Positions 33,576-46,000 of a DNA stretch of 64,000 nucleotides are shown here, in pieces. The position numbers and the translations under genes are program-made. The DNA is taken from NCBI GenBank assembly GCA_011317545.1, contig WUJK01000008.1, positions 1,426,001-1,490,000 on the forward strand, given 5' to 3'. The notes under the pieces were generated by a model that made no database searches, was not told the DNA's origin, and saw nothing but the letters and a program-made list of their open reading frames with translations. The stretch is from Coniella vitis. Taxonomy: Eukaryota; Ascomycota; Sordariomycetes; Diaporthales; Schizoparmaceae. How positions within the stretch are numbered: position 1 is the stretch's first letter; each line of letters opens with the position of its first letter.

Positions 33576-34507
33576 AAGGGCCCATTACTTTGTGTATGAT
33601 TGCTTGTAGGTCCACCAACTCCCCGCCCTCCCCCAAACTGGGCTCGGACGCCCAAAGAGTCAGATCATGATGCTGCTAAGAAAAGAAACTCACCTGTGAT
33701 CCCGGCCTGCCGGTCTGCAAGACGGTCGGGAGGCTCTGGTGCACAGGGACCTGCCTGCCACATAAACTCCATCTTGCTGAACAGTCGTTTTGAAATGCTG
33801 GGACGATGTCATCGTACAGATGGAGAGTTAAAGAGCTACCATATATCGAATAGAAGTCGAATCCCTGTTGCATTGCTGGTCTGTCTGGTCCTGGTACTAT
33901 GGCCCATCATGCAATATAGATAGTGCACGGACAGCGAATGCAATGATATCCTGGTAATCTTACGTTCTCATCGCGAGAGAGACCAGCAAAAAAGACCTGC
34001 AGTAGCCTAGGTGCCCTTTCCCAGTGCTGACATTTGCACTCCTATATAGTAGTGTGCTATAATATGCATCGAGCCCATAAACACGTACTATGCAGAGTCA
34101 CTATGCAGCTCACCACATCTTTCTACGACCATGATCTACACGGACATCTGACCCCTGCACATGAATATGGTCAAGGTCAGCCTGCTCGCTCGTATCTAAG
34201 TAGCTAACGACCTGTGGAATCTTGAGAAGCATCGAGCCTGCCCTTTTTGCTATGGTACGCCAACGACAAATCAAGTACAAGTGATCCTTTCGCCTTGTTA
34301 TGTACCTTAGTACGTACAAAGTACTCCGTAATAATAAAGCACACTCCACGTTGGATTCGGCTACGTCTAGCCAAGGGAGCCCTGGCGCCATGTGCATTAC
34401 TTATCCACTGTCCCACTGGGGGATCGACGGGCGTCTCCTGGCAGGGCCGGGGGGCTGCACATAATCACTATTAGAGAGCTTCTCCATACGCCACCTGGCT
34501 TAGTGCC

Positions 34508-34572
34508 TACTATGTACTCAGCTACGAAGTACTTACATAGTACGTACAAGCACCGGTAATCTGTACATAGTA
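34508..34572. repeat. Cluster of three TACTATGTA/TACATAGTA motifs
   Basis: Three perfect copies within 65 bp: TACTATGTAC at 34508, TACATAGTAC at 34534 and TACATAGTA at 34564. The first is inverted relative to the other two. GTAC-containing variants (GAAGTACTTAC, GTACGTAC) fill the gaps, and more variants lie at 34295-34330. Confidence 0.65.
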
Positions 34573-35915
34573 GAGTTCAACGCCAGTCTGAATCACAGAC
34601 GAAGAGCAAGATGATAAAAGGCATACAGTGTACACTGTAGGGCGACCAACTGATATTTTCTAGGTATCCGAACGCTGACGAACAATTCTGGCAGGCGTGC
34701 ATGTCTCTATCTCTCTGCTTCATATACGATGCGTGTACGATCAAAAAAGTATAACACGATGAGATATGAGTACTTGGGTACCTGCGTTGTACTCGCTGAT
34801 AAACAGCACCTAGGGCTTTTGTCTCACCGTCCTGGGAATTGGCGACTTTTCACGTCTCGCAACCCCAGCTGGAATTGTGATTGCCACCTCTACAGGTGTC
34901 TCGTGAACCAATTCTCGTAAAGTTCATGCTTTTGCTGTGACTGGGAAAATACTTGACTGCTACTGATCGTGTTGGAAAACAAAGGGCAAGGCAGGGGAAA
35001 GCAAATACCATGTAATGACCAGATTGTAAAATTGAACCGACGTCCGGATCCCTGAATGGCCCCCGGACTAATTGGCGCAGCTCTGCAGCATCAACTGCAT
35101 GTCTCATTTTATTTTTCTTGCACCCGCATATCTTTTGCCGGCAGGCTGGGCTCTGATGCGTGTGGGTGTCTCAGGTCGTCACTGTCGCTCTCTCTCTCTT
35201 GCCGCGCGTGTTGTGGCGCCCCGTAACGGCCCTCTTTTGCTCGTGCTCTGCCTCTGGCAGTTCTTTTTTCTTCTCTCCAACATCCTGATCCCTGGTTTTC
35301 TGCTTGCAGCCCTGTCTTGCAGCACACACAAGATTGTCGCGTTTGGGATAATTCGTTCCTGATGCTGTTACTTGTCGATCGATCACAAGGCCCGCTGCGT
35401 CCTTGATTGTCCCGCAGTTGTTGCTGGCGCGGCCCCTCTTACCGACAACCGCGGATTGTGCCATCCCAGAGCTTGAACCCCGCTCCACACAGCCAGAAGG
35501 AGCGAAATCCAGACACACACTTACAATACGGCATAGTACGGTTCAAAACGAAGTCTGCGCGAACCTGAGCAACAAACAGGACGCGAGCCCAGCAGGCAAG
35601 AGACTGAGAATCAAGAGGTTTAACCTACCTACCTACAATATCCACGCCTGAAACACGGCGGCCGTGACGACCCTTGGAGCCGCGGCGGCCCGCCCTGCGC
35701 ATCAAGTTTCGAGCTTAATAACAACCAGACAACCACCACCAGCAAAGCACCAGACCTGATCCTCACGACCGACAACGGCTGCGCCGACGATTCATCCCCA
35801 GCCTCGCCCACACTGTCGAGAGATATCGGGAGGAAAAGAAGCAAGCAAAATAAAATAAGAAAAAAGCCAAGAGATTGCGTCCGGGGCACTGCGCAACGTC
35901 AGCCTTGGCTGCTAA

Positions 35916-35924
35916 TACATAGTA
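35916..35924. repeat. TACATAGTA dispersed motif
   Basis: A copy about 1.1 kb upstream of the RING-PH-VWA gene. Confidence 0.55.
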
Positions 35925-36799
35925 GCCACCCAAAGACCCCCCCGCCGTCCCCGCTTGCCGCTTTCACCACTGCCACCAGCAGGAGAAGCCTCGATATTTC
36001 ACATCCAGCGCTCGTGACGCCAAGGAGTTGAGATTTCCCTCACTTTTACTTCTAGCTTTCGCTTCGCAGTCTCGGGTCGTTGTGAAGCACAGGCGACACT
36101 TACGCTTGTCCAGTAGAGTTTGACGTTTCCTAGTCAGTGCAAGGTACGGAAGCATCAGGCCTTTTGCCATCTCAGTGACAGGCAGAAGCTTAATCAAAAC
36201 TCCATACCGCGGTCCCAGGTGCCCACCAAACCAGCCTTTTCTTCTTCTTTGCCGTGGACTCGGCGCAGGGAGCAGAGCTGGTACCACCCCTCTGAAACAG
36301 CAGCCCACCCCGGGTCTTGCCAGGTGCCTTGTGCGACAGTTGGAGGGGAAGTTTTACGCTCCTCGTCCTTCAAGTGGTCACGCCTGCAATCCAAAATCTT
36401 CGTCCCATCGACTTACCGGCTTGGGTACTTCTTGCAGCACTTGGGCCTCGCTTCTGTTGCTCACGAGGCTTGATATTGCCAGCTATATCTTGTACGTCGC
36501 CTACAAAGCGTGAAATACATCTTGCACGCAGGGCTCAAGAAGCTCGCACGCAGGGCCTCCAAAAAATCACTTTGTGAGTACCTTTCTCTATTGGTGCTAG
36601 CACCCAAGCACCCTAAGTAGAGCCCCCCCCCCCTCCTCCAAAGAAAGCCCGCGGCCGTACGTGGGCTCAGCAGTCTGCCAGGATCTGCCCAAGCCCTGTC
36701 AGAATTGCTGGGCCTCCTGGGAAGAAGCTGTGCGAAAGCCTGGGGACCCCTTGCTCACGGCGCCTAGGCCTCACTGCAACCCATTCCGCGGTATCCACT

Positions 36800-36810
36800 G
36801 TACATAGTAC
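36800..36810. repeat. GTACATAGTAC dispersed motif
   Basis: A full 11-bp copy about 240 bp upstream of the proposed start of the RING-PH-VWA gene, the closest of the motifs to any start codon. Confidence 0.6.
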
Positions 36811-37045
36811 TTGCTTGCTCGCTGCCCTGGCTGGTGCCCACTGGGTCCCGCGCCACTCTTACGCGATTCATTTCAGGACCAGGTACGAAGTAGGCCTGGC
36901 CTAGCCTGGCTTGCTAGGGCTCTCATCGATCAATCACTGTAATAAGCCTGCCTCTTGCTTTTTTGTCCGTCCGCAACAGCGCTGCGCCCGTTCCCGCCCA
37001 CCTCGCCCTGTTCCCGCTCCGTAACACTCAAGATTTCGGGCCCAT

Positions 37046-40000
37046 ATGTTGCATCGATCCCAGGAGAACAAACAGGGTCTTGCCAAAGAGCAGCGGGTCG
37101 CCCAAGCACAGCTCGACACCTCGAGACAGCGCGGCAAAGGATTCGCTTCCGCCTGGGGGGGAGCCGAACCGATAGCATCCTCCCGCCGGCCTGCGAAACC
37201 AGCGCCAAAACCCACAAAGCAACAAAACCACCACCCGCCCGCCTCTCAGCCCATCGTCGACCGCACCACGCCTTCCTTCCCTGAAAAGGGTGAGTCTTAC
37301 TTGTTTGCTTACTCCTCGCCTTGCCAACCTTGCCTTTGCTCTGTTCCTTTTCTTCTGCTCTCGGCGCTTGCCTTCATCTTGCCCAGCAGCTGCGATTAGC
37401 CTGTCGCACAGCACCTGTTGCTTGCCTTGGGCGGCAGCGCCTGCTGTTCCTGTGAGAAACAGGATAGATAGACAGGGACAAGAGCCACGCGTAGAGGGAG
37501 TGTGTGTGGAATGCTTTCTGTGCGCTACACCGCAGCCACACGGCAACCTCTTGACCCCATTTCTGACGGCCCTCGACGCCCGCCAGCCGTCTACACTCGA
37601 AACTAACGGGCCATCCTTGTCTCCTTCAAAGGACATTCCATAGCGGCCGGAACTTTACGAGCCCCAGCGTCACAACGGTCGTCTCTGTCCACCAGCTCGA
37701 ACCGATCCCACGAAGCCGCACGACGTGCGAATACCTCTTCGAATTTTGGCATGATGAATGCCGACAGAAGCCGCACACGGCGGGAGCGTACGTTTGTGGG
37801 GAGCGAGTGTGCCGTCTGCGAAGAGCCTCTCGAGCACACCCTCCGCGGAGAAAAGATACTGCAATTCTCATGCTCCCACGTTTCGCACGAGGCTTGCTTC
37901 TACGAGTTCATCCGCGAGTTTGAATCGCAGAACTGCCCAACATGCAATGCTCAGCTCCACCTCGACACGAGTAGGGGCGGCAACGTCCTGGACATTGGTG
38001 CGTATTTACACCAGAGTGATAGGTGCGAGGGCTCCGACTAACAGCACCTATTTGTCTGATTTAGAGAAAATCAGCAGCATGGTGCGATCAGTTTCGGTTG
38101 GTGACACGAATCGGGCAGCACCTGCAACATCGACAACAACACCAACCACTCAAGCACAACCGACTCCCTGGGAGGACCACAATGGACGACCTCCAAGCAG
38201 AGACTCTACGGGTAGAAATGGGTCCGTGCAAATTGTCTCGCGAGGCAGTCTACGAGACCAAGCCTCGGACCGATTCGTTGGGCGTAGCGGCCATGCGCGA
38301 AACGACAGCGATGCGACTGGCGTGACTGGAGTGGCTTCATCAGGTGGCTACCCAGAGACAACACAGAGCGGTCCGCCACGACGGCACGAATATGATCTGC
38401 AAGCTATGGAGGCCTCCTTGGCCAGTCCCAGGGGCATCGCCAGAAATCCTATTCCAGCGCCGACCGTTACAGTCCGATCCGAATTTCCAACAATCAACCG
38501 ATCGAGGCAGCAGCAGACACTCACATGCCTCATTACGGTCGAGGTGACGGACAACAAATGGCGCCCCGATCCCGATGACCTTCAGGCAGCCCCTCCGCTC
38601 CCACAACAAAGAATAGAAGATCAATTCCCGCAGCGGCCACCGTCCCCGGCGCGGAGTGCGCCTCGTTTCTACCCTTACGAAGCACCAGAGGTTCTGGAAG
38701 AAATGACCGAGACTTTGCGCAGCCGGGTCGACAACTGGCATGGTCTAGATTTCAGCCGGTACGTAGACTTACATCTGGCATTATCACTAGATCTGGGCCA
38801 TGAATGACTGACAAGTTGCAGATTCGGCAAGCTACGCCTTTACGGAACGCTCCGCGTTGGAAAGGACAAGGTTTCCTGGCAAGAACTTGAGTGTTTTCTT
38901 TTTGCCGAAATGCTTATCTGTGTCAAGGAGAAAAAGAGCTCAAATCAATCTGCGCAGTGGGACGACGGTACACCTCGCAGAACTACACGGTGCACACTCA
39001 AGGGTTCGATTCTCATCAAAAAGCACCTCAACGAGGTATCCGAGACCGGCCACATGGATGAGAATATCCTGACGCTTAGCTTGTCCGTTGCCGAGTTACC
39101 TCAGTTCCACCTACGATTCGAGAACCGCAACCAGCTCAAACTTTGGCATCAAGCTCTGCTGGATCTCAACGCTGTCGAAACAAGCCCGCTTCGAAGTCCC
39201 GATTTTGAGCGTGGGGACTACCCTGGAGAGGATGAGGAGGAATGGCGGAGAGACTCTACGAAGCCTCAACGCGTCTCGTCAGTAGCATCTTCCTGGGGAG
39301 GAGCAAGATCCGCCACGACAGCACCGACTGAGTATACGAATTTTGCCAGAAGTCCCCTTTTGCCGTCCGTTCACGTTCCTATCGATGTTGTCGTGGTCGT
39401 GCCCATCTCATCATCCATGCAAGGCGTCAAGATCAACTTGGTGCGGGATGCCTTGCGCTTCATGGTCTACACTCTGGGCGAAAGAGACCGCATGGGCTTG
39501 GTGACGTTTGGCTCCGGGGGCGGAGGCGTGCCCATTGTGGGTATGACAACCAAGGCATGGCCAGGTTGGAGCAACATTCTCTCTTCCATCAAGCCTGTCG
39601 GTCAAAAGAGCCACCGCGCCGACGTCGTGGAGGGTGCCAACGTCGCCATGGATCTCCTGATGCAGCGGAAATACAACAACCCTGTTGCGACCATTATGCT
39701 TATCAGCGATGCATCCACGTCCGACGCCGACAGCGTTGATTTTGTCGTTTCGAGAGCCGAAGCTGCCAAGTGAGTTCTTTCTAGCGGAAGCTTGTATGGA
39801 AATCCAAGTCACTAACCAAGAAACACAGAATCACCATCCATTCCTTCGGTCTGGGTATGACGCATAAACCAGACACTATGATTGAGCTTTCCACCCGTAC
39901 CAAGGCGTCATACACCTACGTCAAGGACTGGATGATGCTCCGTGAGTGTCTGGCTGGATGTCTCGGCTCTATGCAGTCGCTTTCTCACCAGAACGTCAAG

Positions 40001-41080
40001 CTCAAGCTGAAGCTGCCCGAGGGCTCCCCCGCAAAGTTCCATAAGATCAGCGGCGCCCTACAGATTACCAAGCGTGCCACAGGACGCGACGCCGAGGCTT
40101 CTTTGGGCGACTTGCGCTTTGGCGACAAGCGCGATATTCTCGTGCAGCTTGTGATTCTGCCCGACAGCTCGACCCAAGAACAGTTGCCTCAGGATGCATG
40201 GGAAACCGTTGTAGCTGGTCTCGAGGCTCTCGGTGGCCCGGTAGAGCAAGAAGACCAGCGCACAGTATCCGTGGAGGAGGTTCCACTCATTCAAGCAGAC
40301 CTCACCTGGGGCGACATTCTGCGTGACGGCGCTGCCATCCATCTTCCAAGGCCGTCCTTGCTTGCCATTACAATGTTACCAGCGTCGTCCAACAAGAAAT
40401 CCTGGAATGGCTCGCCACCGATTCCCCCACACCCACATATTGTGCAACGGCGGATGGAGCTGCTTACCTCCGACATGCTGATCCGCGCCCTTACGCTCGT
40501 GAGCAGGGGACAGCACGACAGGGCACACACGCTCCTCAATGAAACACGTTCCATACTCAAGGGCCTCGGCAAGGGCGGCCTGCCGCCTGTACCTGCGAAA
40601 TCCACCCCGTCGACACCCCTTAATGTTCCGAACGACGCATCTCCAACCCCGACTACACTTACCCCTGACCGAAAACACTCACCATCCCCTACAACCAATG
40701 GCTCTGCAGCCGCAGGTGGTTCTGGTGCACTCAACGGCTTCCAGCCGTCTGCGATTCCGCGCAGCCGTTCGCATGACGCGATTGGCCTGGGTGGCATGGG
40801 TCCTACCGCTGGTGTTGACGCCACAACTGTGTCAGCACTTGATGCCGAGCTGGACTCTGCCCTTGAGTGGATCAACCACCCCGCCGTGTTTGGCCGGGAT
40901 AGCAGAAAGGCCGTCCTGCAGGCTATTGGTGTCATCAGTAGCCAGCGGGCCTTCACGTTCCGGACACCGATTGAGGGCTTGTGGGCAGGACGTGTCAGCG
41001 GTGTCAAGAGGCTGACAGAGAAGAGTAGAGAGTGGAGAGACGAAGGAGGCGGTGCTGAGGGTATCATGGAGGAGGCATGA
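37046..41080 (+). CDS. RING-H2 / PH-like / VWA protein, Far1/Ste5-type architecture
   Basis: The domain order RING-H2, PH-like, VWA is that of the yeast Far1/Ste5 scaffolds of the pheromone MAP-kinase path; here it may be a scaffold or a ubiquitin ligase. Exons: 37046-37289, 37632-37997, 38065-38758, 38822-39769 and 39829-41080, total 1167 residues, in frame throughout. Residues 1-120 are basic and Ser/Pro-rich. RING-H2 ligands are C141, C144, C162, H164, H167, C170, C183 and C186. A disordered Ser/Pro region follows. The PH-like part (about 436-555) starts FGKLRLYGTLRVGKDKVSW and ends LRFENRNQLKLWHQALLDL. The VWA fold starts near residue 620 (PIDVVVVVPISSSMQG), but the metal-site motif DxSxS reads PxSxS. 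The tail carries a conserved helical segment (LDSALEWINHPAVFG). Exon 1, separated by a 342-nt intron with an AAAG acceptor, is less certain than exons 2-5. Confidence 0.85.
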
Positions 41081-41694
41081 TCCATCTCACACCACTATAC
41101 GTCCTTCTCATGTCCTGCTCACTTTTGGACCGAACTCTATCTCTGTCCTTGGTAATGTCTTGTCGTCTTTTGGTCCTTTACTTCCAATGGGGCTCACGTT
41201 GCGTATGATGATTGCGTTAGCGGCATATGTATCTGCCTGTATGCACACTCACATTAATGTCTGCCTGTGTATGTGTGTGTGTGTGTGTTTTCCATGTGTC
41301 TCTCAGAGATCGTCATCGGAAACCAGCGATTGTTATTCTTTCCATTTTCGGGCGCGGACTGTATGGGACATCTGGAACGGCTTTGTTTCGGAACATGATT
41401 GAGCCCCTCCTATTTTCCTTTGATGTTTGCCATTTTCCAGTCTCTTGGTCATTTTTCTTTTGTTCTACTTTGGAGAAAAAAGATACCACTTTATACCTTC
41501 TTGCTGAGCTCACATTATCAGCTAGCTGTGTTATATATTAAATACAATGTTCTGAATTGCTATGTTCTTGTTAAGCCTTGGATCTACTCTGGATGTGTAA
41601 ATGTGATGAGCCTTGTCAGATCTGGCCTTTTTGGGCCAGACAGGATATTCAACTTTTCCCAATGGTCCCTTGGCTGGTATATAGTGCATAGTAT

Positions 41695-41727
41695 ATAGTA
41701 TACTATGTACATGCCATGTACTATGTA
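41695..41727. repeat. Palindrome plus two TACTATGTA motifs
   Basis: The perfect palindrome ATAGTATACTAT (41695-41706) contains the head of TACTATGTAC (41701-41710). A second TACTATGTA follows at 41719-41727. The palindrome is close to two motif copies joined head to head. Confidence 0.65.
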
Positions 41728-41828
41728 GTAAGTATGGCATCAGCTAGCTGCCTGGGCATTGCTTTTGTTCATGATTACTTCTTCTTCGCTGACTAGGCTA
41801 AGCCATTGCTTGTTGTTCTTATATAACC

Positions 41829-41838
41829 TACCTAGGTA
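41829..41838. repeat. TACCTAGGTA palindrome, copy 3
   Basis: A perfect 10-bp palindrome, flanked by further ACC/TAC words (CCTACCTAGGTACC). Confidence 0.6.
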
Positions 41839-42117
41839 CCTCGTATCTCTCTTCACAGTGCTTTTGTCAATGCAATGTCAGTGCAAGTGCCCGGTAGCAC
41901 AGCCCCAAGATGATGGATCAAAATGCTGTCAGATGTGTCTACAAAGTAACTCTGCTTGTATGTCCAAATGTGCATAGGCCCAAAAATAGAAGCACCAAAA
42001 AAGAACAAGAATCAAACGGAAGAAAAACCCTTCGTGCTTCGGCTAACTAAAAATCTGAGACTCGTATGCAGCCAAACCGCGTACAGCCTGTGCTTCTGTG
42101 GTGCTGTTTTCGTATAC

Positions 42118-42133
42118 CATAGTATACTATGTA
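42118..42133. repeat. CATAGTATACTATG palindrome with TACTATGTA
   Basis: A perfect 14-bp palindrome (42118-42131) whose right half runs into TACTATGTA (42125-42133). This is the clearest head-to-head arrangement of the dispersed word. Confidence 0.65.
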
Positions 42134-42428
42134 GTAGCTTTTTCTTTGGGCGACTGCGCCTCAAGAGAGTGGGGAGAAGGATGGAGAAAGTTGTTATCTT
42201 GATTTCCAAGGTTCTTTAAGTTTTTCGGGGGGTGGCATACTCGAGGCTGTTATGGACCTTGCTAGTGGGAGAGAAATGGTCATGTAGAGATAAGAAAGGA
42301 AGGCAAAGTCATAGAAGAGGAGAGGAGGAAAAACATATACCAGATTGCGCAACGACAAGCAGGTAGTAGATGGCAGTATAGCAGAATAAATTCTCCTGCC
42401 AGTGGCCCAGGCTTTAGGGGTTTTACAG

Positions 42429-42438
42429 TACCTAGGTA
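42429..42438. repeat. TACCTAGGTA palindrome, copy 4
   Basis: A perfect 10-bp palindrome about 650 bp upstream of the Drs2 start. Confidence 0.6.
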
Positions 42439-43090
42439 CTCAGCTATAGGGCTGTGACTGTGGGCGGATAATCGGGATATAAAGCGCTAATTTTCAGTGG
42501 GCCCCAGTTGCTGTGCGCCCTGGAAACTCCCATTTGGGGCCAGTCAGCACTATCTGCCCAGTCACTGGCAGTTCGTACCTTGCTGGAAGTACCAGAGTAC
42601 TACAGTACCTGGCAGTCGTGGCTACCTGTCCTGTGAGCTACGGTTACTGCTTGCTTGGGTTGCTTTGCCGGGTTGCACAGAGTAGCAAAAAGTAGGATGA
42701 TCAGCAGCCGCCAAGCCTGAGGCAGTGCCACGCCTCATCAACGTCGAATGCCAAACTTCCTTTGGGCACTTTACTGCTACTGGCTGCTGCTGTCGCTGTC
42801 CAACATTCCCAAACACAACGTCGCCAAGCTGACATTCCCAGCGCCAAAACAGCTCCCTCGACGAGCCCTTCACACCTCTCTCGCGCACACGCATTGTGCC
42901 CCATTCAGCTGCTATCCTTTTTCTGAATCATTGAAGCCTCGACCGTCTCCACCCAATCCGACGCGGCAACAAGTCCGACCAGAGAGAGCAAAGCGACCTA
43001 CCTCCCAATGCCGCGCAACGTCATTTCGTAGCCCCCTTTCGAACCAAAGCCAATCACCCCGGCATCTTGAACACCCCTCCCCCCCCCCAA

Positions 43091-46000
43091 ATGGCTGGCA
43101 GACCTCCGTATGGAGGATCCTCCCACCACGATGATCTCCTGCTCGACCTCGACGACCAGCCCGTCTACGGCGGCGGCCAGCGCTCTGCCCTGACCGACGA
43201 CGACCTCCTGCGCTCCGACGCCTACGACCACGACGAGACGGCCCAGTACCAACAACAATACCACCTGCCCCAGCAGCAACAGCAACGGCAACAACCACTA
43301 CACGTAGAGCCCCGCCCCTCCGTCTCCTACGACGACTTTATCGGTGCAGGCCGACCCCAGACAGCGCAAAATGCCAATCTAAGCTCTCCGCACGCGGCGT
43401 CCTCGGGCCTGGGCGGCGCAGGCGCAGCAGGGCTTGGGTCAGGGGCCCCCTACTACGCCGATACCACAGGTGGAGCCAGAGCCTACTCCCAGTCCTCGGA
43501 CCTTAACAACTACCAGCGCTACGCCGACGAGTACTCGGATGACTACGCAGAAGACGGGACCTCGTACTACCAGCATGGGGGAGGAGGCACACCGGCCGCA
43601 ATGCAAGGTGGCTTCGCAGCAGACGCGCGACAAACCGCCCGCAACAGAAACAGCATTCTCAGTATGGGCGGCGGTCTCTTGGGCCGGGCAAAGAACATGC
43701 TGGGTATGAATGAGGGCTACTCCGAGATGGACCTGCCCTTGACGGAGCCCGGTGGTACATCTCAACATCCGTCGCAACACGGGGCTGCTGGCGCCGCTGC
43801 CGCTGGTGGTGCTGGTGGTCACGGCGGCGGAGGCAAGTTCGATATGAGCACCTTCAGGTTTGGATTTGGTCGCGGCAAACCAGACCCTTCGACCTTGGGT
43901 CCGCGCATCATCCATCTCAACAACCCGCCTGCCAATCAGGTCAACAAGTACGTCGACAACCAGGTGTCCACAGCAAAGTACAACGTTGCGACCTTCCTCC
44001 CCAAGTTCCTCTTTGAGCAATTCTCTAAATATGCCAACATCTTCTTCCTCTTCACGTCGGCCTTGCAGCAGATACCGAATCTGTCCCCGACGAATCAATA
44101 TACGACCATCGGACCCCTCGTTGTGGTCTTGTTGATATCGGCAGGCAAGGAGTTGGTGGAGGATTATCGGCGGAAACAGGCAGACCGTGCACTCAACATG
44201 TCCAAGGCACGTGTGCTCAGGGGCTCCAACTTTGACGAGGCAAAATGGGTCAACGTGGCTGTGGGCGATATTGTGCGTGTCGAGTCGGAAGAGTCCTTCC
44301 CAGCAGACTTGGTTCTGCTCGCCAGTTCGGAGCCAGAGGGTCTTTGCTATATTGAGACGGCGAATCTGGATGGAGAGACGAACCTCAAGATCAAGCAGGC
44401 CCTCCCAGAGACGGCTGCTCTGGTCAGTTCGAGTGATTTGGGTCGCCTTGGAGGCAAGATCAAGTCTGAGCAGCCCAACAGTAGCTTGTACACATACGAG
44501 GCCGCATTGACCATGCAGGCGGGAGCTGGGGAAAAGGAACTCGCTCTGAATCCCGAGCAGCTTCTACTGCGTGGAGCGACGTTGCGGAATACCCCTTGGG
44601 TCCACGCTGTTGTTGTTTTTACCGGCCACGAGACGAAGCTTATGCGCAACGCCACTGCGGCGCCAATCAAGCGTACCAAGGTCGAGAAGCAAATGAACTT
44701 GCTTGTCTTGTTGCTTGTGGGCACCCTGCTGATCCTCAGTGTCGTATGTACTGTTGGCGATCTTATCATGAGGAGTGTCAGAGGCAGTTCCCTCGTTTAT
44801 CTGGACCTGACGCATCTCAACACGGTTGGCGCCGTCGCGAAGCAATTCGCCTCGGACATGGTCACGTATTGGGTCCTGTTCTCAGCGCTAGTGCCCATCT
44901 CCTTGTTTGTTACGGTCGAACTTGTCAAGTACTGGCATGGCATTCTCATCAATGATGATCTGGACATCTACCACGACAAAACCGACACGCCTGCCAACTG
45001 CAGAACATCGAGCTTGGTCGAGGAACTGGGCATGGTTGAGTACGTTTTCTCGGACAAGACAGGCACGTTGACCTGTAATATGATGGAGTTCAAGCAGTGC
45101 ACAATTGGGGGCATCATGTACGCGGACGACATACCCGAAGATCGAAGAGCTACCATTGAGGACGGCGTCGAGGTGGGCATCCACGATTTCAAGAAGCTTC
45201 GCGAAAACACGGCATCCCACGAGACGGCGCACACCATTGAGCACTTCCTCGCACTGCTCTCCACATGCCACACTGTCATTCCGGAACGCGGCAGCTCGGG
45301 GAAGATCAAGTACCAGGCTGCCTCCCCAGACGAGGGAGCTCTTGTCGAAGGTGCGGCAATGCTGGGGTACAATTTCGTTGCGCGCAAGCCCCACGCTGTC
45401 ATCATCGAGGTTGGGGGCAAGGAATATGAGTATCAGCTTCTGGCCGTTTGCGAATTCAATTCCACAAGGAAAAGGATGTCTACCATCTACCGGTGCCCGG
45501 ACGGCAAGGTCCGATGTTATTGCAAAGGTGCCGATACTGTCATTTTGGAGCGCCTCAACGACCAGAACCCCCACGTGGAGGCAACATTGCGGCATTTGGA
45601 AGAGTACGCATCCGAGGGTCTGCGGACGCTCTGTCTAGCTATGCGGGAAATCCCAGAACGCGAATTCCAAGAATGGTATGCCATCTTCGACAAGGCGTCC
45701 ACCACTGTCGGTGGAAACCGTGCCGACGAGTTGGACAAGGCGTCGGAGCTGATTGAGAAGGACTTTTACCTTTTGGGAGCTACAGCTATTGAAGATCGCT
45801 TGCAAGACGGTGTTCCCGAGACAATCCACACTCTGCAACAGGCTGGTATCAAGGTCTGGGTTCTGACTGGCGATCGACAGGAAACGGCCATCAATATTGG
45901 CATGAGTTGCAAGCTTCTCAGCGAGGACATGATGTTGTTGATTGTCAACGAAGAGTCCGCGGCTGCCACCAGAGACAATATTCAAAAGAAGCTGGACGCC

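Larger units (their letters stand above)
26989..37045. other. Gene-poor 10-kb region, rich in TACTATGTA motifs
   Basis: I found no frame here with a recognisable domain, conserved motif or consistent set of splice signals. The longest frames (up to about 190 codons) are low-complexity or alternate-frame chance frames. Ten copies of the TACTATGTA/TACATAGTA word lie between 28238 and 36809. Also present are an alternating GC tract at 31108-31124, a short telomere-like CCCTAACCCTA at 32762-32772, and C/T-rich leaders near 36900-37045 feeding the next gene. Unannotated non-coding RNAs or long leaders are possible but cannot be shown from sequence alone. Confidence 0.5.
41081..43090. other. Spacer between RING-PH-VWA gene and Drs2 gene
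   Basis: About 2 kb. It holds a TG dinucleotide run at 41272-41288, three TACTATGTA motifs (41701, 41719, 42125) and two TACCTAGGTA palindromes (41829, 42429). C/T-rich DNA at 42830-43090 is probably the Drs2 5' leader. Open frames up to 128 codons show no domain. No RNA gene was recognised. Confidence 0.5.
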
